Assembly (NCBI GenBank): GCA_054601695.1
Contig: BAAHQB010000051.1
Coordinates: 620,001-684,000, forward strand
Origin: Amorphochlora amoebiformis
Taxonomy: Eukaryota > Cercozoa > Chlorarachniophyceae
Direction: 5' to 3'
Length of the DNA stretch: 64,000 nucleotides
In this document: in pieces, positions 27,645-46,501 of the stretch
How the letters are laid out: each line of letters opens with the position of its first letter
Numbering within the stretch: position 1 is the stretch's first letter
The notes under the pieces: generated by a model
Database searches by the model: none
Told to the model about the DNA's origin: nothing
What the model saw: the letters and a program-made list of their open reading frames with translations, nothing else
Made by a program: the position numbers and the translations under genes

Positions 27645-27675
<31 letters not shown>

Positions 27676-27695
27676 ACATATACACACACCACACA

Positions 27696-27764
<69 letters not shown>

Positions 27765-27931
27765 CGCGTTTTTGTGTATCTGTGTAGATATATACTTTTT
27801 CTGAACGTACAAATTCTAGATATGATATATATATCAAATTCTAGATATGATATATATATATATATATATATCAAATTCTAGATATGATATATATATATAC
27901 GTTTGGATACACAAATTTTATTTATATATTT

Positions 27932-27992
<61 letters not shown>

Positions 27993-28322
27993 TACATATA
28001 TATATGTATATACATATATATATATATATATAATATAAAATATATATTATGACATTTTACCTGAGCATAATCGAGAAGGTCTATGACGGCACCCAACGGA
28101 CAGACTCATACATATGGCCATAGCAGACTGAATAATATATATATGTGTATGTATGTATATGTATATATATATATATATACATGTGTGTGTGTGTGTGTGT
28201 GTGTTTGTGTGCGCGGCCACAACGGACTGACGCACACATACGGCCATAGCAGACTTAACTATTACAGCGTATTGAATATACATATTGTATATATATATAT
28301 TATATATTATATATTATATTAC

Positions 28323-28358
<36 letters not shown>

Positions 28359-28555
28359 ATACATGTGTGCGTGTGTACGGCCACAATGGACCGAATCACG
28401 CTCACCATAGCATATAATATATATATGTATATATATATATATATATAATATATATAAATACGTGTCTGTATTAAGAGTTTCTAACCTATCGTATATTTAC
28501 AACAAAAAATACATATACACATACATAGGTATATATATATATTCATATATAATGT

Positions 28556-28594
<39 letters not shown>

Positions 28595-28744
28595 CTCTCT
28601 CCTGTCTCTCTCTTCCCTCTCTCCCTTTTCTCTGTCTAGCTCACTCCCCCCCTATCCTATCACCCCCTCCTCTCTATCTATATGCAAACAAAATTACACA
28701 CATAATATACGTATACATATACATATATATATATATATATATAA

Positions 28745-28777
<33 letters not shown>

Positions 28778-28778
28778 T

Positions 28779-28829
<51 letters not shown>

Positions 28830-28941
28830 TATATATAAATATATATATATATATGTATATGTATATATATTTATATATATATATACATATTTATATGTAA
28901 GTATATACACGTAGATATATGTAATCATTAATCATACCTCT

Positions 28942-34560
<5,619 letters not shown>

Positions 34561-34691
34561 TATATATATATGTATAAATATAATATACTAATTGTATACA
34601 TACATATAAATGTATACCAGTGCAAAAATACATATCACTATGCCATACGGTGTATTTCTACCTGTGTATACGTACATCTGCACCATATATG

Positions 34692-34732
<41 letters not shown>

Positions 34733-34749
34733 CACATATATATACATAT

Positions 34750-34812
34750 ATATCTGTGTAGACGTACATCTGTGTATACGTACATCTGTGTATACGAACA
34801 TCTGCACCATGT
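34750..34812 (+). repeat. Short tandem CGTACATCTGTGTATA repeat
   Basis: About 3.5 copies of a roughly 18-bp unit. A related single copy and the flank CATCTGCACCATATATGTAATAT occur at 34666-34696, so a larger segment was also duplicated locally. Confidence 0.6.
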
Positions 34813-34977
34813 ATGTAATATGTTATATATATATATATTTATTTATTTATATAATATATATATATATATATACAAATATTATATATATATATATATGCAT
34901 ATCCCTGAGGATTCTCCCAATAGTTTATTTGTAGAAGGACCCCTTTCCTTCATTCCCTCAATTAAGCAGTATATAAG

Positions 34978-35072
34978 CTAAGCTAACTCCTCTCTCAATG
35001 TTGCAGTTACTTGAATCAATGTTCTCTCTCTGGAGTCAGGGTTAGGGTTGCAGTTGGAGCTGTTTCTGTCTT
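34978..35072 (-). CDS. Candidate 3' exon, minus strand
   Basis: The minus-strand frame ends at TAG (34978-34980) and reads [18 protein letters not shown] then TLREELA. Upstream AGACAG and AAACAG are possible acceptors. The frame continues open to [22 protein letters not shown] telomere-like patch on the plus strand encodes the NPNP part, so some of it may be repeat. A plus-strand frame [18 protein letters not shown] ends nearby. Confidence 0.3.
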
Positions 35073-35095
35073 CGTGGTCCGGTAGATATATGTGC

Positions 35096-35144
<49 letters not shown>

Positions 35145-35336
35145 GATTATGATATATATATATATATAGGTATATATACATATATATATATATATATATT
35201 ATATAAATATATATATATGAGATTATATATATATATATACATATATATATGTATATATATATATATTATATAAATACATATATATATATGAGATTATATA
35301 TATATATATATATATGTGTGTGTATATATATATATA

Positions 35337-35569
35337 TTGTACAAAAATATAATTTAATGTTCGTGTCATATGAATTTAATGTGTACATATGTGCATGCTT
35401 ATTTGCATATGTACACATGTATACCCGATTCAATGGACTTGGTGGATGCCAGTTTCTTTGTCCTTTTCACTGTAGTCCGTTTCTGTTAGTAGGATTAGTA
35501 CCAATATATCCCATTATTGTTACTATTCTGGAACATACATGTAGAAATATATATATTCATATATACATA

Positions 35570-35612
<43 letters not shown>

Positions 35613-35667
35613 ATATATTACATGTGTGTACATATATATTAATGTATGTTATATTACATATACATAT

Positions 35668-35709
<42 letters not shown>

Positions 35710-36010
35710 TAGGATTATATGTCGATATCGTATCTTGGTAGATACGATGGTTACCGGTGTCTTGTCATCATTGAGCCAATGCCAGGCGGTGATGTAGCCT
35801 AGGTACATTATCCATATTGTTGTGTAATAGGTATGTGCGCAGTCGATGGATGTAGGATGATTGTGTTTGAATTGAGTGTGGATGTAATTATGAGAGATTT
35901 GTATATGTACATATTTGTGTATGTATTTCTGTGTGTGTGATTAATAGATGTACGTATGTGTGTATTTATTTCTGTGTGTGCGTTACATGTGTGTGTGTGT
36001 ATGTATATAC
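35337..36010 (-). repeat. Second copy of block V
   Basis: Collinear with 12470-13100 in unit 2. It contains exon V1 (35425-35482) and V2 (35755-35798). Here it follows the end of unit 4, suggesting that the ancestral unit order was L, V, W, M and that each unit has lost part of it. Confidence 0.75.
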
Positions 36011-36059
36011 ACACTTATAATCTATATATATAAATATATATACACACACATATATATAT

Positions 36060-36104
<45 letters not shown>

Positions 36105-36165
36105 CACACAGATATATAAATATGTATATATATATATATATACATATATATACACACATATATAT

Positions 36166-36244
<79 letters not shown>

Positions 36245-36325
36245 ATAGATACAAATGTATACATATACATAGATAGATATACAATATATATTTATATAAT
36301 ATATATATATATATATATATTGCAC

Positions 36326-36385
<60 letters not shown>

Positions 36386-36465
36386 GGTGTATTTATATAT
36401 ATACATATATATATATGTGTATATATATATATATATATTGTGTGTGTGATAGCATTACTTTTGGT
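36011..36465. repeat. AT-rich stretch without island
   Basis: (AT)n with ACACAC and GTGTGT interruptions. I see no gene or conserved motif. Confidence 0.7.
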
Positions 36466-36468
36466 AAC

Positions 36469-36497
36469 TTTCCTAAGAGACGAGCAAGCTGTACAGC
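36469..36497 (-). CDS. Candidate micro-exon (CTACSSLRK)
   Basis: TATATAG acceptor, 29 nt in phase 2 to 0, donor AGGAAA|GTTACC. Single copy, so there is no comparison to test it. Confidence 0.25.
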
Positions 36498-36498
36498 C

Positions 36499-36556
<58 letters not shown>

Positions 36557-36735
36557 CATACATATATATATATATATATGTGAAAATATTGTATATATAA
36601 AACCATGTATGTGTATATATATGTATTGTATACAAATACACGTACATATTTTATCATATTAAGTTTCATGTCTGAATGTAAATGTATCCCAATACATACA
36701 ATGTAATACATATCCACATAAATATGTATATGTAC

Positions 36736-36785
36736 CCGGAACATTGTCGGAGAAGAAAGGATCAGAGCGCATATGCAAAAAATCC
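36736..36785 (-). CDS. Candidate exon ([16 protein letters not shown])
   Basis: TATTCAG acceptor and CCGG|GTACAT donor enclose 50 nt: 1 nt, [16 protein letters not shown], 1 nt. The upstream candidate 36875-36922 can end in TG, which with this leading G makes a Trp codon, so the two join in frame across an 89-nt intron. Confidence 0.45.
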
Positions 36786-36802
36786 CTGAATACGTAATAA
36801 AG

Positions 36803-36848
<46 letters not shown>

Positions 36849-36874
36849 AATTATATTCGAGAATATCTTGAAAC

Positions 36875-36922
36875 CAGAAAATCGATGAAAATATGTAAAA
36901 CAAAAACAACAGCATTCCAAAC
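36875..36922 (-). CDS. Candidate exon, membrane-like helix ([15 protein letters not shown])
   Basis: TTGGACAG acceptor and TTTCTG|GTTTCA donor bound 48 nt. In the frame that joins 36736-36785 it reads [15 protein letters not shown](W), a probable membrane segment. Another frame ([16 protein letters not shown]) is also open and hydrophobic. Confidence 0.4.
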
Positions 36923-36947
36923 CTGTCCAAGGTCCAATGTATGTATA

Positions 36948-37004
<57 letters not shown>

Positions 37005-37016
37005 GTGAATATATAT

Positions 37017-37052
<36 letters not shown>

Positions 37053-37142
37053 TATGTACATATATATGTGTGTACATATATGTGTGTGTATATATTATAT
37101 ATATATATATACATATATATATGTATATGTATATATAAATGT

Positions 37143-37219
<77 letters not shown>

Positions 37220-37221
37220 CT

Positions 37222-37264
<43 letters not shown>

Positions 37265-37397
37265 CATATCTATACATACAAACATATTTATATCTAATAT
37301 ATTCACACACAGACAAATATATATATATATATGCACGTAAATGTGTAAATGTGCATATGTTTTTCTTTTTCCCTCAACATATCATATCATGTACATG

Positions 37398-37449
<52 letters not shown>

Positions 37450-37472
37450 GCAAGACGAATGAATTGCCCTAC

Positions 37473-37525
37473 TCTTATCTCAACAAATCGCATGGCGCTG
37501 ACTATCGACCGTATTAGCCAGCCAT
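37473..37525 (-). CDS. Candidate exon ([17 protein letters not shown])
   Basis: ACATAG acceptor, 53 nt in phase 2 to 0, donor AGA|GTAGGG. The frame stays open downstream (VGQFIRLAY). Single copy between AT tracts. The plus strand is also open ([20 protein letters not shown]), so strand is uncertain. Confidence 0.3.
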
Positions 37526-37566
37526 CTATGTACGTTCGAATATAATATATACATATATATTATATA

Positions 37567-37606
<40 letters not shown>

Positions 37607-37670
37607 TATATATATATATGTATAATATATATATTTATGTATATGTATAGAGAGAGAGAAAATATATAAT

Positions 37671-37708
<38 letters not shown>

Positions 37709-37849
37709 ATATAAAATATACATACATGTATATATAATATATATATATACATATATATATATATATTATATATATATAACTTATAGATATATATACATAT
37801 ATATGTATGTATATATGTTATGATATATATATATATGTGTGTGTGTGTG

Positions 37850-37897
<48 letters not shown>

Positions 37898-38024
37898 TAT
37901 ATATAATATATATATAATATATATATATATGCTGATTATAAATCACAACTAAATCTACAAAAGTAGAGAATGCGAGAGAGTGACAAAGAATGTCACACAA
38001 ATGATGCAGTCATATCTCGATGAC

Positions 38025-38064
38025 CATCGTTCAAATATGTGTTTAACAAAGACGAATACAAACA
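38025..38064 (-). CDS. Candidate exon after polypyrimidine tract
   Basis: A roughly 240-nt minus-strand CCTTCC/CTCTCT tract leads into CTCTAG, then 40 nt reading FVFVFVKHIFER, donor CGATG|GTCATC. Phase does not match the next candidate upstream (38331-38374), so at least one of the two is wrong. Confidence 0.25.
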
Positions 38065-38080
38065 CTAGAGAATTCCAAGG

Positions 38081-38328
38081 AGGGAAAGGGAGAAAAAAGA
38101 GAGGGAGGGAGAGAAAGGTAGAGAAGAGAGAGGGAGAGTAAGAAGGAGATTTAAGGGCGATTGAGAGGCAGAGTGCGAGGAAGAAAAAGATGGAGGGAGA
38201 GAGAGGGAGGAAGGGGAGAGAGAGGGAGGAAGGGGAGAGAGAGGGAGGAAGGGGAGAGAGAGGGAGGAAGGGGAGAGAGAGGGAGGAAGGGGAGAAAGAG
38301 GGAGGAAGGGGAGAGAGAGGGAGAGGAT
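38081..38328 (+). repeat. Polypurine GGGAGGAAGGGGAGAGAGA tandem repeat
   Basis: A 20-bp-scale unit GGGAGGAAGGGGAGAGAGA repeats about seven times at 38208-38320 inside a longer purine-only stretch. A purine strand of this length could form triplex DNA. Confidence 0.75.
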
Positions 38329-38330
38329 AC

Positions 38331-38374
38331 CGAATGCCCCTCATCGTGGGTCTCGATAGCAGTCGAAGATGCAT
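38331..38374 (-). CDS. Candidate exon ([14 protein letters not shown])
   Basis: ACCTTTAG acceptor, 44 nt, donor ATTCG|GTATCC. The plus strand offers [18 protein letters not shown] with donor AAAG|GTAATA. The plus reading has no pyrimidine tract before it, so minus is slightly preferred. Confidence 0.3.
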
Positions 38375-38436
38375 CTAAAGGTAATATATGTTATATGTAT
38401 ATATATATATATATATATATGTTTATATAAATATGC

Positions 38437-38474
<38 letters not shown>

Positions 38475-38520
38475 TATATACATATATATATATATATACA
38501 TATATATTAATATATGTGTA

Positions 38521-38589
<69 letters not shown>

Positions 38590-38657
38590 ATATGTATACA
38601 TACATACGTATATATATATATAGATATATATATATATATATGTATAATTCATATAAC

Positions 38658-38709
38658 CGCAAGGAAGAGGCTTTCAGCACATAGACAATGTGGATCTCAG
38701 TAGGCTCCA
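38658..38709 (-). CDS. Candidate exon ([16 protein letters not shown])
   Basis: GAGAG acceptor context, 52 nt, donor TTGCG|GTTATA, phase 2 to 2. Single copy. No pyrimidine tract upstream; instead a GAGATTAGAG-type repeat. Confidence 0.3.
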
Positions 38710-38714
38710 CTCTC

Positions 38715-38850
38715 TCAACTATATATCTCTAATCTCTAACCTCTAGTCTCCAATCTCTTATCTCTAACCTCTATCTCGAATCTCTAATCTTTAACCACTA
38801 CCTCGAACCTCTAATTTCTAGTTTCGAATCTCTAGTTTCTATAACTATTT
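38715..38850 (+). repeat. CTCTAATCTCTAAC degenerate minisatellite
   Basis: About a dozen imperfect copies of a 7-14 bp CTCTAAT/CTCTAAC/CTCGAAT motif. Confidence 0.7.
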
Positions 38851-38969
38851 CGTTTCTTCTCTCATTCTATATGTAATATCATGTTATCCTTCATTTATAT
38901 TTCTTTTCTTTCGGTTAAGAACTCTCCCCTCGCTGAGGTTTGTAACTTAGTTTTGCTTTCTTTATTTAC

Positions 38970-39011
<42 letters not shown>

Positions 39012-39165
39012 TTTGCATATTTATTCACACACACACACATGTATAAATACACACATAAATATATATATGTATATATATATATATATATTATATCTGTATA
39101 TATTATATATTTATACATATATATATATATATATATATAAATGTATAATATTTATATTGTTAAAG

Positions 39166-39550
39166 CAACAATATAAATAGTATTAGGGGACGCAGCTCGA
39201 AGAGTAGATATCGATAGCGTGTTGAAGTATAGCCATACGTATACTACAGATAGCTGAAGATCGCTGGAGATCCCGGAGATATCTTGGAGATTACGTTGCC
39301 GGTAGTACAGGGTTTTATCGGGTAGTGCCGCGTAGAATCAGTTAGTATCGGCTTCCAGATATACTGTGACACAACATGACGTCACGCCATGTCACTCTTC
39401 AAGAACTTTCCCAAAGATTCCGGTTTGTTCGGAAGTTAGAACATTCCTAGAGATTTCCTGAGTGAACTGCTTGAGATTTCCCTTCATCATTGACATAATC
39501 CAAACGGACTTGAATCGAACTCTTAACTACCATCTATTCCACTGCGCTAA

Positions 39551-39554
<4 letters not shown>
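39166..39554 (-). mobile_element. Solitary SINE, intermediate between SINE-1 and SINE-2
   Basis: The head (AATCCAAACGGACTTGAATC side) matches SINE-1 more closely. The body and 3' end (GATCGCTGGAGATCCCGGAG, ACGTCACGCCATG, GATATCGATAGCGTGTTG) match SINE-2, with extra internal sequence including TTCCTAGAGATTTCC. It lies outside the segmental array, so it is an independent insertion. Confidence 0.7.
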
Positions 39555-39588
<34 letters not shown>

Positions 39589-39736
39589 AAATGCATATTT
39601 ATACACGTGTATATGTATAATAGACAAGCTAATCATTTATCATTATTGATTTCTATATACACATACGTCTCCTCACGCATGTGTCTATGTCTAATGACTG
39701 GCTATACATTAATCTTTTTTACTACTATTTATTAAT

Positions 39737-39778
<42 letters not shown>

Positions 39779-39789
39779 TATATATAAAA

Positions 39790-39916
<127 letters not shown>

Positions 39917-40000
39917 CTATATATATACGTATATTCATATATATATATATATATATACATATATAAATACGCTCGTGTAGCATTATATACACATATATAC

Positions 40001-40037
40001 CTATCCTATGTCTTGAAACGACGGAATAGCGCATCGG
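40001..40037 (-). CDS. Candidate exon ([12 protein letters not shown])
   Basis: CACTATCAG acceptor, 37 nt, donor GGATAG|GTATAT, phase 0 to 1. Single copy between AT tracts. Confidence 0.3.
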
Positions 40038-40059
40038 CTGATAGTGTATACACACGATA

Positions 40060-40097
<38 letters not shown>

Positions 40098-40170
40098 ACA
40101 ATATCATTTTGTGTACACTTAGAAAGGGAAGGATACCCGTCCGTCCATACTAAGCCGTCTAGATTACAGC

Positions 40171-40215
<45 letters not shown>

Positions 40216-40264
40216 ATATATATATATATTGTATATACGTACATATATGTATATAAATAAATAG

Positions 40265-40349
<85 letters not shown>

Positions 40350-40545
40350 ATATATATATTATATATAAACATATATGTATTTATATATATATATATATAT
40401 GTGTGTGTGCGTGTGTTAGTGTGTAAAGAGATGACGGGAGAGGGATACATATGTAGCGAAGGCGTGAGATCGAGAGAGAGCGCGCGAGTGCTAGAGCAAG
40501 AGTGAGAATATGAACAAGAGATGACGAGAAGGAGAGTAGTGATAC

Positions 40546-40585
40546 CAACGCCTGCAGCTGTAGACACAGGTTTATTTAGCTCTTC
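40546..40585 (-). CDS. Candidate exon ([13 protein letters not shown]), copy 1
   Basis: ATGTCTCTAG acceptor, 40 nt, donor GCGTTG|GTATCA, phase 0 to 1. The second copy at 41316-41355 is identical. No family recognised. Confidence 0.4.
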
Positions 40586-40613
40586 CTAGAGACATAGGCG
40601 ATATCCATTGCTT

Positions 40614-40691
<78 letters not shown>

Positions 40692-40725
40692 AATATAAAT
40701 CTTCAAAAATATATATGTATATATA

Positions 40726-40797
<72 letters not shown>

Positions 40798-41190
40798 AGT
40801 ATACATGCATGCATACATATATATTACATATCTCAAAAATGCCAAAATATACACATATATATATATATACGTATATATAATATATACTACATATATATAT
40901 ATAAATATATATATATATGTTGTATAATATGGCATAATTATATATATATATATAAGTGTAGTTGCCAGAGCATGTTTGTCTCTATCTATATCTCTCGTTT
41001 CTTTATTTCTTCTTTTCTTGCTCTTTTGCCCCTCTATCTCTCTCTTATCTATTTATCTTGTCTATCTATCTATGTATCTCTCTCCTTTCTCCTCTCTTCC
41101 TCTCTATCTCTTCCTCTCTCTCTCTCTTCCTCTCCCTCTGTACCATTTTGCCTTAGCATCCATGTGCGTCGATCGTATCACGGTACATAC

Positions 41191-41223
<33 letters not shown>

Positions 41224-41315
41224 AATATACATATATATATAGTAAAATTTATATATATATATATACATATATATAGAATATGAACAAGAGATGACGAGAA
41301 GGAGAGTAGTGATAC

Positions 41316-41355
41316 CAACGCCTGCAGCTGTAGACACAGGTTTATTTAGCTCTTC
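41316..41355 (-). CDS. Candidate exon ([13 protein letters not shown]), copy 2
   Basis: Identical to 40546-40585 with the same splice contexts, inside the second tandem copy. Confidence 0.4.
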
Positions 41356-41383
41356 CTAGAGACATAGGCGATATCCATTGCTT

Positions 41384-41426
<43 letters not shown>

Positions 41427-41488
41427 GCATATATATACATATATATATATACATATATATCTTCAAAAATATATATGTATATATATGC

Positions 41489-41563
<75 letters not shown>

Positions 41564-41960
41564 AGTATACATGCATGCATACATATATATTACATATCTC
41601 AAAAATGCCAAAATATACACATATATATATATACGTATATATAATACATACTACATATACATATATATATAAATATATATATATATATATGTTGTATAAT
41701 ATGGCATAATTATATACATATATATATATATAGTGTAGTTGCCAGAGCATGTTTGTCTCTATCTATATCTCTCGTTTCTTTATTTCTTCTTTTCTTGCTC
41801 TTTTGCCCCTCTATCTCTCTCTTATCTATTTATCTTGTCTATCTATCTATGTATCTCTCTCCTTTCTCCACTCTTCCTCTCTCTCTCTTCCTCTCTCTCT
41901 CTCTTCCTCTCCCTCTGTACCATTTTGCCTTAGCATCCATGTGCGTCGATCGTATCACGG

Positions 41961-42008
<48 letters not shown>

Positions 42009-42048
42009 TATATACATATATAAATATACATATATATATAGTAAAATT

Positions 42049-42082
<34 letters not shown>

Positions 42083-42172
42083 ATATATAATATACATATA
42101 GATATTCTTATAACCAACCCATTGTTGAGCACAACGAATCCCAGAAGGAAAAGTTCATCTTGTTGTCTTTAC

Positions 42173-42204
42173 CCAAACCGGTTTGGTCAATCTGTCGACA
42201 GATT
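42173..42204. promoter_or_regulatory. Twin palindromes in each array unit
   Basis: CCAAACCGGTTTGG (42173-42186, 14 bp) and AATCTGTCGACAGATT (42189-42204, 16 bp) are perfect palindromes separated by 2 bp and repeated in every unit. The diverged copy at 50160-50190 keeps only the inner AAACCGGTTT. A protein-binding site is possible but unproven. Confidence 0.5.
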
Positions 42205-42289
42205 TACCAACCGTTGACTGGTGCACGATATCCTCCTACCGCTTATGTACTCTCCTCATCAGTAAACCAAATCGGCGCGAGGCCACGGT

Positions 42290-42325
42290 GCCAGACCTTA
42301 ACAGTCATTGTTAAGGCTCGCTGGC
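42290..42325. other. Stem-loop in each array unit
   Basis: GCCAG-A-CCTTAACA-GTCAT-TGTTAAGG-CTCG-CTGGC forms a two-part stem of 5 and 8 bp with a 5-nt loop. In the diverged copy the outer GCCAG/CTGGC and CTTAA/TTAAG pairs survive while the inner pairs do not. Confidence 0.5.
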
Positions 42326-42632
42326 TTTTAACGGATTGGATATCGCGACCAAGGCTCGATCCCTTTGCCCGCAGGGGTGTCAGTGATACTTGCTAGCAGG
42401 CTCGGCGCTTTTGTGATAATAGGTCACAGAGCTTTCCGGGTTAGCATCATCGCAATACGGGGCCATCGAATGGCTTTAACCTCAGGATTCTTGGTCTATG
42501 GGAGATTCTGGGATATTTTCCGATTGTAGATCCTACATATACATATATAAACATATATATATATATATATATGTGCGTGTGTGTGTCTGTGTGTATAAAT
42601 ATGTATATATGAATATAATATACATATATAGG

Positions 42633-42664
<32 letters not shown>

Positions 42665-43194
42665 TATACATATAATATACATACATATATATATATACAT
42701 ATATATATATACATATATATATATATACATATATATATTCTTATAACCAACCCATTGTTGAGCACAACGAATCCCAGAAGAAAAAGTTGATCCTGTTGTC
42801 TTTACCCAAACCGGTTTGGTCAATCTGTCGACAGATTTACCAACCGTTGACTGGTGCACGATATCCTCCTACCGCTTATGTACTCTCCTCATCAGTAAAC
42901 CAAATCGGCGCGAGGCCACGGTGCCAGACCTTAACAGTCATTGTTAAGGCTCGCTGGCTTTTAACGGATTGGATATCGCGACCAAGGCTCGATCCCTTTG
43001 CCCGCAGGGGTGTGCATCACGGTGTCAGTGATACTTGCTAGCAGGCTCGGCGCTTTTGTGATAATAGGTCACAGAGCTTTCCGGGTTAGCATCATCGCAA
43101 TACGGGGCCATCGAATGGCTTTAACCTCAGGATTCTTGGTCTATGGGAGATTCTGGGATATTTTCCGATTGTAGATCCTACATATACATATATA

Positions 43195-43282
<88 letters not shown>

Positions 43283-44502
43283 TATACATACATATATATA
43301 TATACATATATATATATATACATATATATATTCTTATAACCAACCCATTGTTGAGCACAACGAATCCCAGAAGAAAAAGGTTGATCCTGTTGTCTTTACC
43401 CAAACCGGTTTGGTCAATCTGTCGACAGATTTACCAACCGTTGACTGGTGCACGATATCCTCCTACCGCTTATGTACTCTCCTCATCAGTAAACCAAATC
43501 GGCGCGAGGCCACGGTGCCAGACCTTAACAGTCATTGTTAAGGCTCGCTGGCTTTTAACGGATTGGATATCGCGACCAAGGCTCGATCCCTTTGCCCGCA
43601 GGGGTGTGCATCACGGTGTCAGTGATACTTGCTAGCAGGCTCGGCGCTTTTGTGATAATAGGTCACAGAGCTTTCCGGGTTAGCATCATCGCAATACGGG
43701 GCCATCGAATGGCTTTAACCTCAGGATTCTTGGTCTATGGGAGATTCTGGGATATTTTCCGATTGTAGATCCTACATATACATATATAAACATATATATA
43801 TATATATATATATGTGCGTGTGTGTGTCTGTGTGTATAAATATGTATATATGAATATAATATACATATATAGGTATATATATATATATATATATACATAT
43901 AATATACATACATATATATATATACATATATATATATATACATATATATATTCTTATAACCAACCCATTGTTGAGCACAACGAATCCCAGAAGAAAAAGT
44001 TGATCCTGTTGTCTTTACCCAAACCGGTTTGGTCAATCTGTCGACAGATTTACCAACCGTTGACTGGTGCACGATATCCTCCTACCGCTTATGTACTCTC
44101 CTCATCAGTAAACCAAATCGGCGCGAGGCCACGGTGCCAGACCTTAACAGTCATTGTTAAGGCTCGCTGGCTTTTAACGGATTGGATATCGCGACCAAGG
44201 CTCGATCCCTTTGCCCGCAGGGGTGTGCATCACGGTGTCAGTGATACTTGCTAGCAGGCTCGGCGCTTTTGTGATAATAGGTCACAGAGCTTTCCGGGTT
44301 AGCATCATCGCAATACGGGGCCATCGAATGGCTTTAACCTCAGGATTCTTGGTCTATGGGAGATTCTGGGATATTTTCCGATTGTAGATCCTACATATAC
44401 ATATATAAACATATAAATATATATATATATATACATATATATGTGCGTGTGTGTGTCTGTGTGTATAAATATGTACATATGAATATAATATACATATATA
44501 GG

Positions 44503-44534
<32 letters not shown>

Positions 44535-44546
44535 TATACATATAAT

Positions 44547-44606
<60 letters not shown>

Positions 44607-45146
44607 TTATAACCAACCCATTGTTGAGCACAACGAATCCCAGAAGAAAAGGTTGATCCTGTTGTCTTTACCCAAACCGGTTTGGTCAATCTGTCGACAG
44701 ATTTACCAACCGTTGACTGGTGCACGATATCCTCCTACCGCTTATGTACTCTCCTCATCAGTAAACCAAATCGGCGCGAGGCCACGGTGCCAGACCTTAA
44801 CAGTCATTGTTAAGGCTCGCTGGCTTTTAACGGATTGGATATCGCGACCAAGGCTCGATCCCTTTGCCCGCAGGGGTGTGCATCACGGTGTCAGTGATAC
44901 TTGCTAGCAGGCTCGGCGCTTTTGTGATAATAGGTCACAGAGCTTTCCGGGTTAGCATCATCGCAATACGGGGCCATCGAATGGCTTTAACCTCAGGATT
45001 CTTGGTCTATGGGAGATTCTGGGATATTTTCCGATTGTAGATCCTACATATACATATATAAACATATATATATATATATATATATATATGTGCGTGTGTG
45101 TGTCTGTGTGTATAAATATGTATATATGAATATAATATACATATAT

Positions 45147-45193
<47 letters not shown>

Positions 45194-45205
45194 TATACAT
45201 ATAAT

Positions 45206-45251
<46 letters not shown>

Positions 45252-45792
45252 TTATAACCAACCCATTGTTGAGCACAACGAATCCCAGAAGAAAAGGTTG
45301 ATCCTGTTGTCTTTACCCAAACCGGTTTGGTCAATCTGTCGACAGATTTACCAACCGTTGACTGGTGCACGATATCCTCCTACCGCTTATGTACTCTCCT
45401 CATCAGTAAACCAAATCGGCGCGAGGCCACGGTGCCAGACCTTAACAGTCATTGTTAAGGCTCGCTGGCTTTTAACGGATTGGATATCGCGACCAAGGCT
45501 CGATCCCTTTGCCCGCAGGGGTGTGCATCACGGTGTCAGTGATACTTGCTAGCAGGCTCGGCGCTTTTGTGATAATAGGTCACAGAGCTTTCCGGGTTAG
45601 CATCATCGCAATACGGGGCCATCGAATGGCTTTAACCTCAGGATTCTTGGTCTATGGGAGATTCTGGGATATTTTCCGATTGTAGATCCTACATATACAT
45701 ATATAAACATATATATATATATATATATATATGTGCGTGTGTGTGTCTGTGTGTATAAATATGTATATATGAATATAATATACATATATAGG

Positions 45793-45859
<67 letters not shown>

Positions 45860-46415
45860 TATATTCTTATAACCAACCCATTGTTGAGCACAACGAATCC
45901 CAGAAGAAAAGGTTGATCCTGTTGTCTTTACCCAAACCGGTTTGGTCAATCTGTCGACAGATTTACCAACCGTTGACTGGTGCACGATATCCTCCTACCG
46001 CTTATGTACTCTCCTCATCAGTAAACCAAATCGGCGCGAGGCCACGGTGCCAGACCTTAACAGTCATTGTTAAGGCTCGCTGGCTTTTAACGGATTGGAT
46101 ATCGCGACCAAGGCTCGATCCCTTTGCCCGCAGGGGTGTGCATCACGGTGTCAGTGATACTTGCTAGCAGGCTCGGCGCTTTTGTGATAATAGGTCACAG
46201 AGCTTTCCGGGTTAGCATCATCGCAATACGGGGCCATCGAATGGCTTTAACCTCAGGATTCTTGGTCTATGGGAGATTCTGGGATATTTTCCGATTGTAG
46301 ATCCTACATATACATATATAAACATATAAATATATATATATATATACATATATATGTGCGTGTGTGTGTCTGTGTGTATAAATATGTACATATGAATATA
46401 ATATACATATATAGG

Positions 46416-46447
<32 letters not shown>

Positions 46448-46467
46448 TATACATACAATATACATAC

Positions 46468-46501
<34 letters not shown>

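Larger units (their letters stand above)
40505..42095. repeat. Tandem duplication of about 0.77 kb
   Basis: 40505-41275 and 41276-42095 are near-identical outside AT tracts: each has the GAATATGAACAAGAGATGACG start, a candidate exon, a CTCTCT/TCTATC pyrimidine island and TAGCATCCATGTGCGTCGATC. The right copy runs through AT directly into the first unit of the 630-bp array. Confidence 0.85.

Noticed and set aside
35038-35060. GGGTTAGGGTTG as a separate interstitial telomere site
   Set aside because: Only two units, within a candidate coding frame; too short to call.
38931-38948. Plus-strand 18-nt micro-exon NSPLAE between TTCGGTTAAG and GTTTGTAAC
   Set aside because: Splice signals look good, including a strong pyrimidine tract, but it is single copy, too short to test, and opposite to the main direction.
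40130-40172. Minus-strand micro-exon in GACGGCTTAGTATGGACGG
   Set aside because: Acceptor choices leave only 12-22 nt and no consistent frame.
42340-42375. tRNA or B-box-like AAGGCTCGATCCCTTTG in the array core
   Set aside because: No matching A box at the right distance and no cloverleaf can be folded around it. In the diverged copy it becomes GAGGCTTGATCCCCTTG.
42160-42396. 84-codon frame repeated in each unit of the 630-bp array ([18 protein letters not shown]...)
   Set aside because: The units are near-identical DNA, so frame conservation carries no information. The diverged copy at 50090-50500 has a stop and frameshifts, and opposite-strand frames are equally long.
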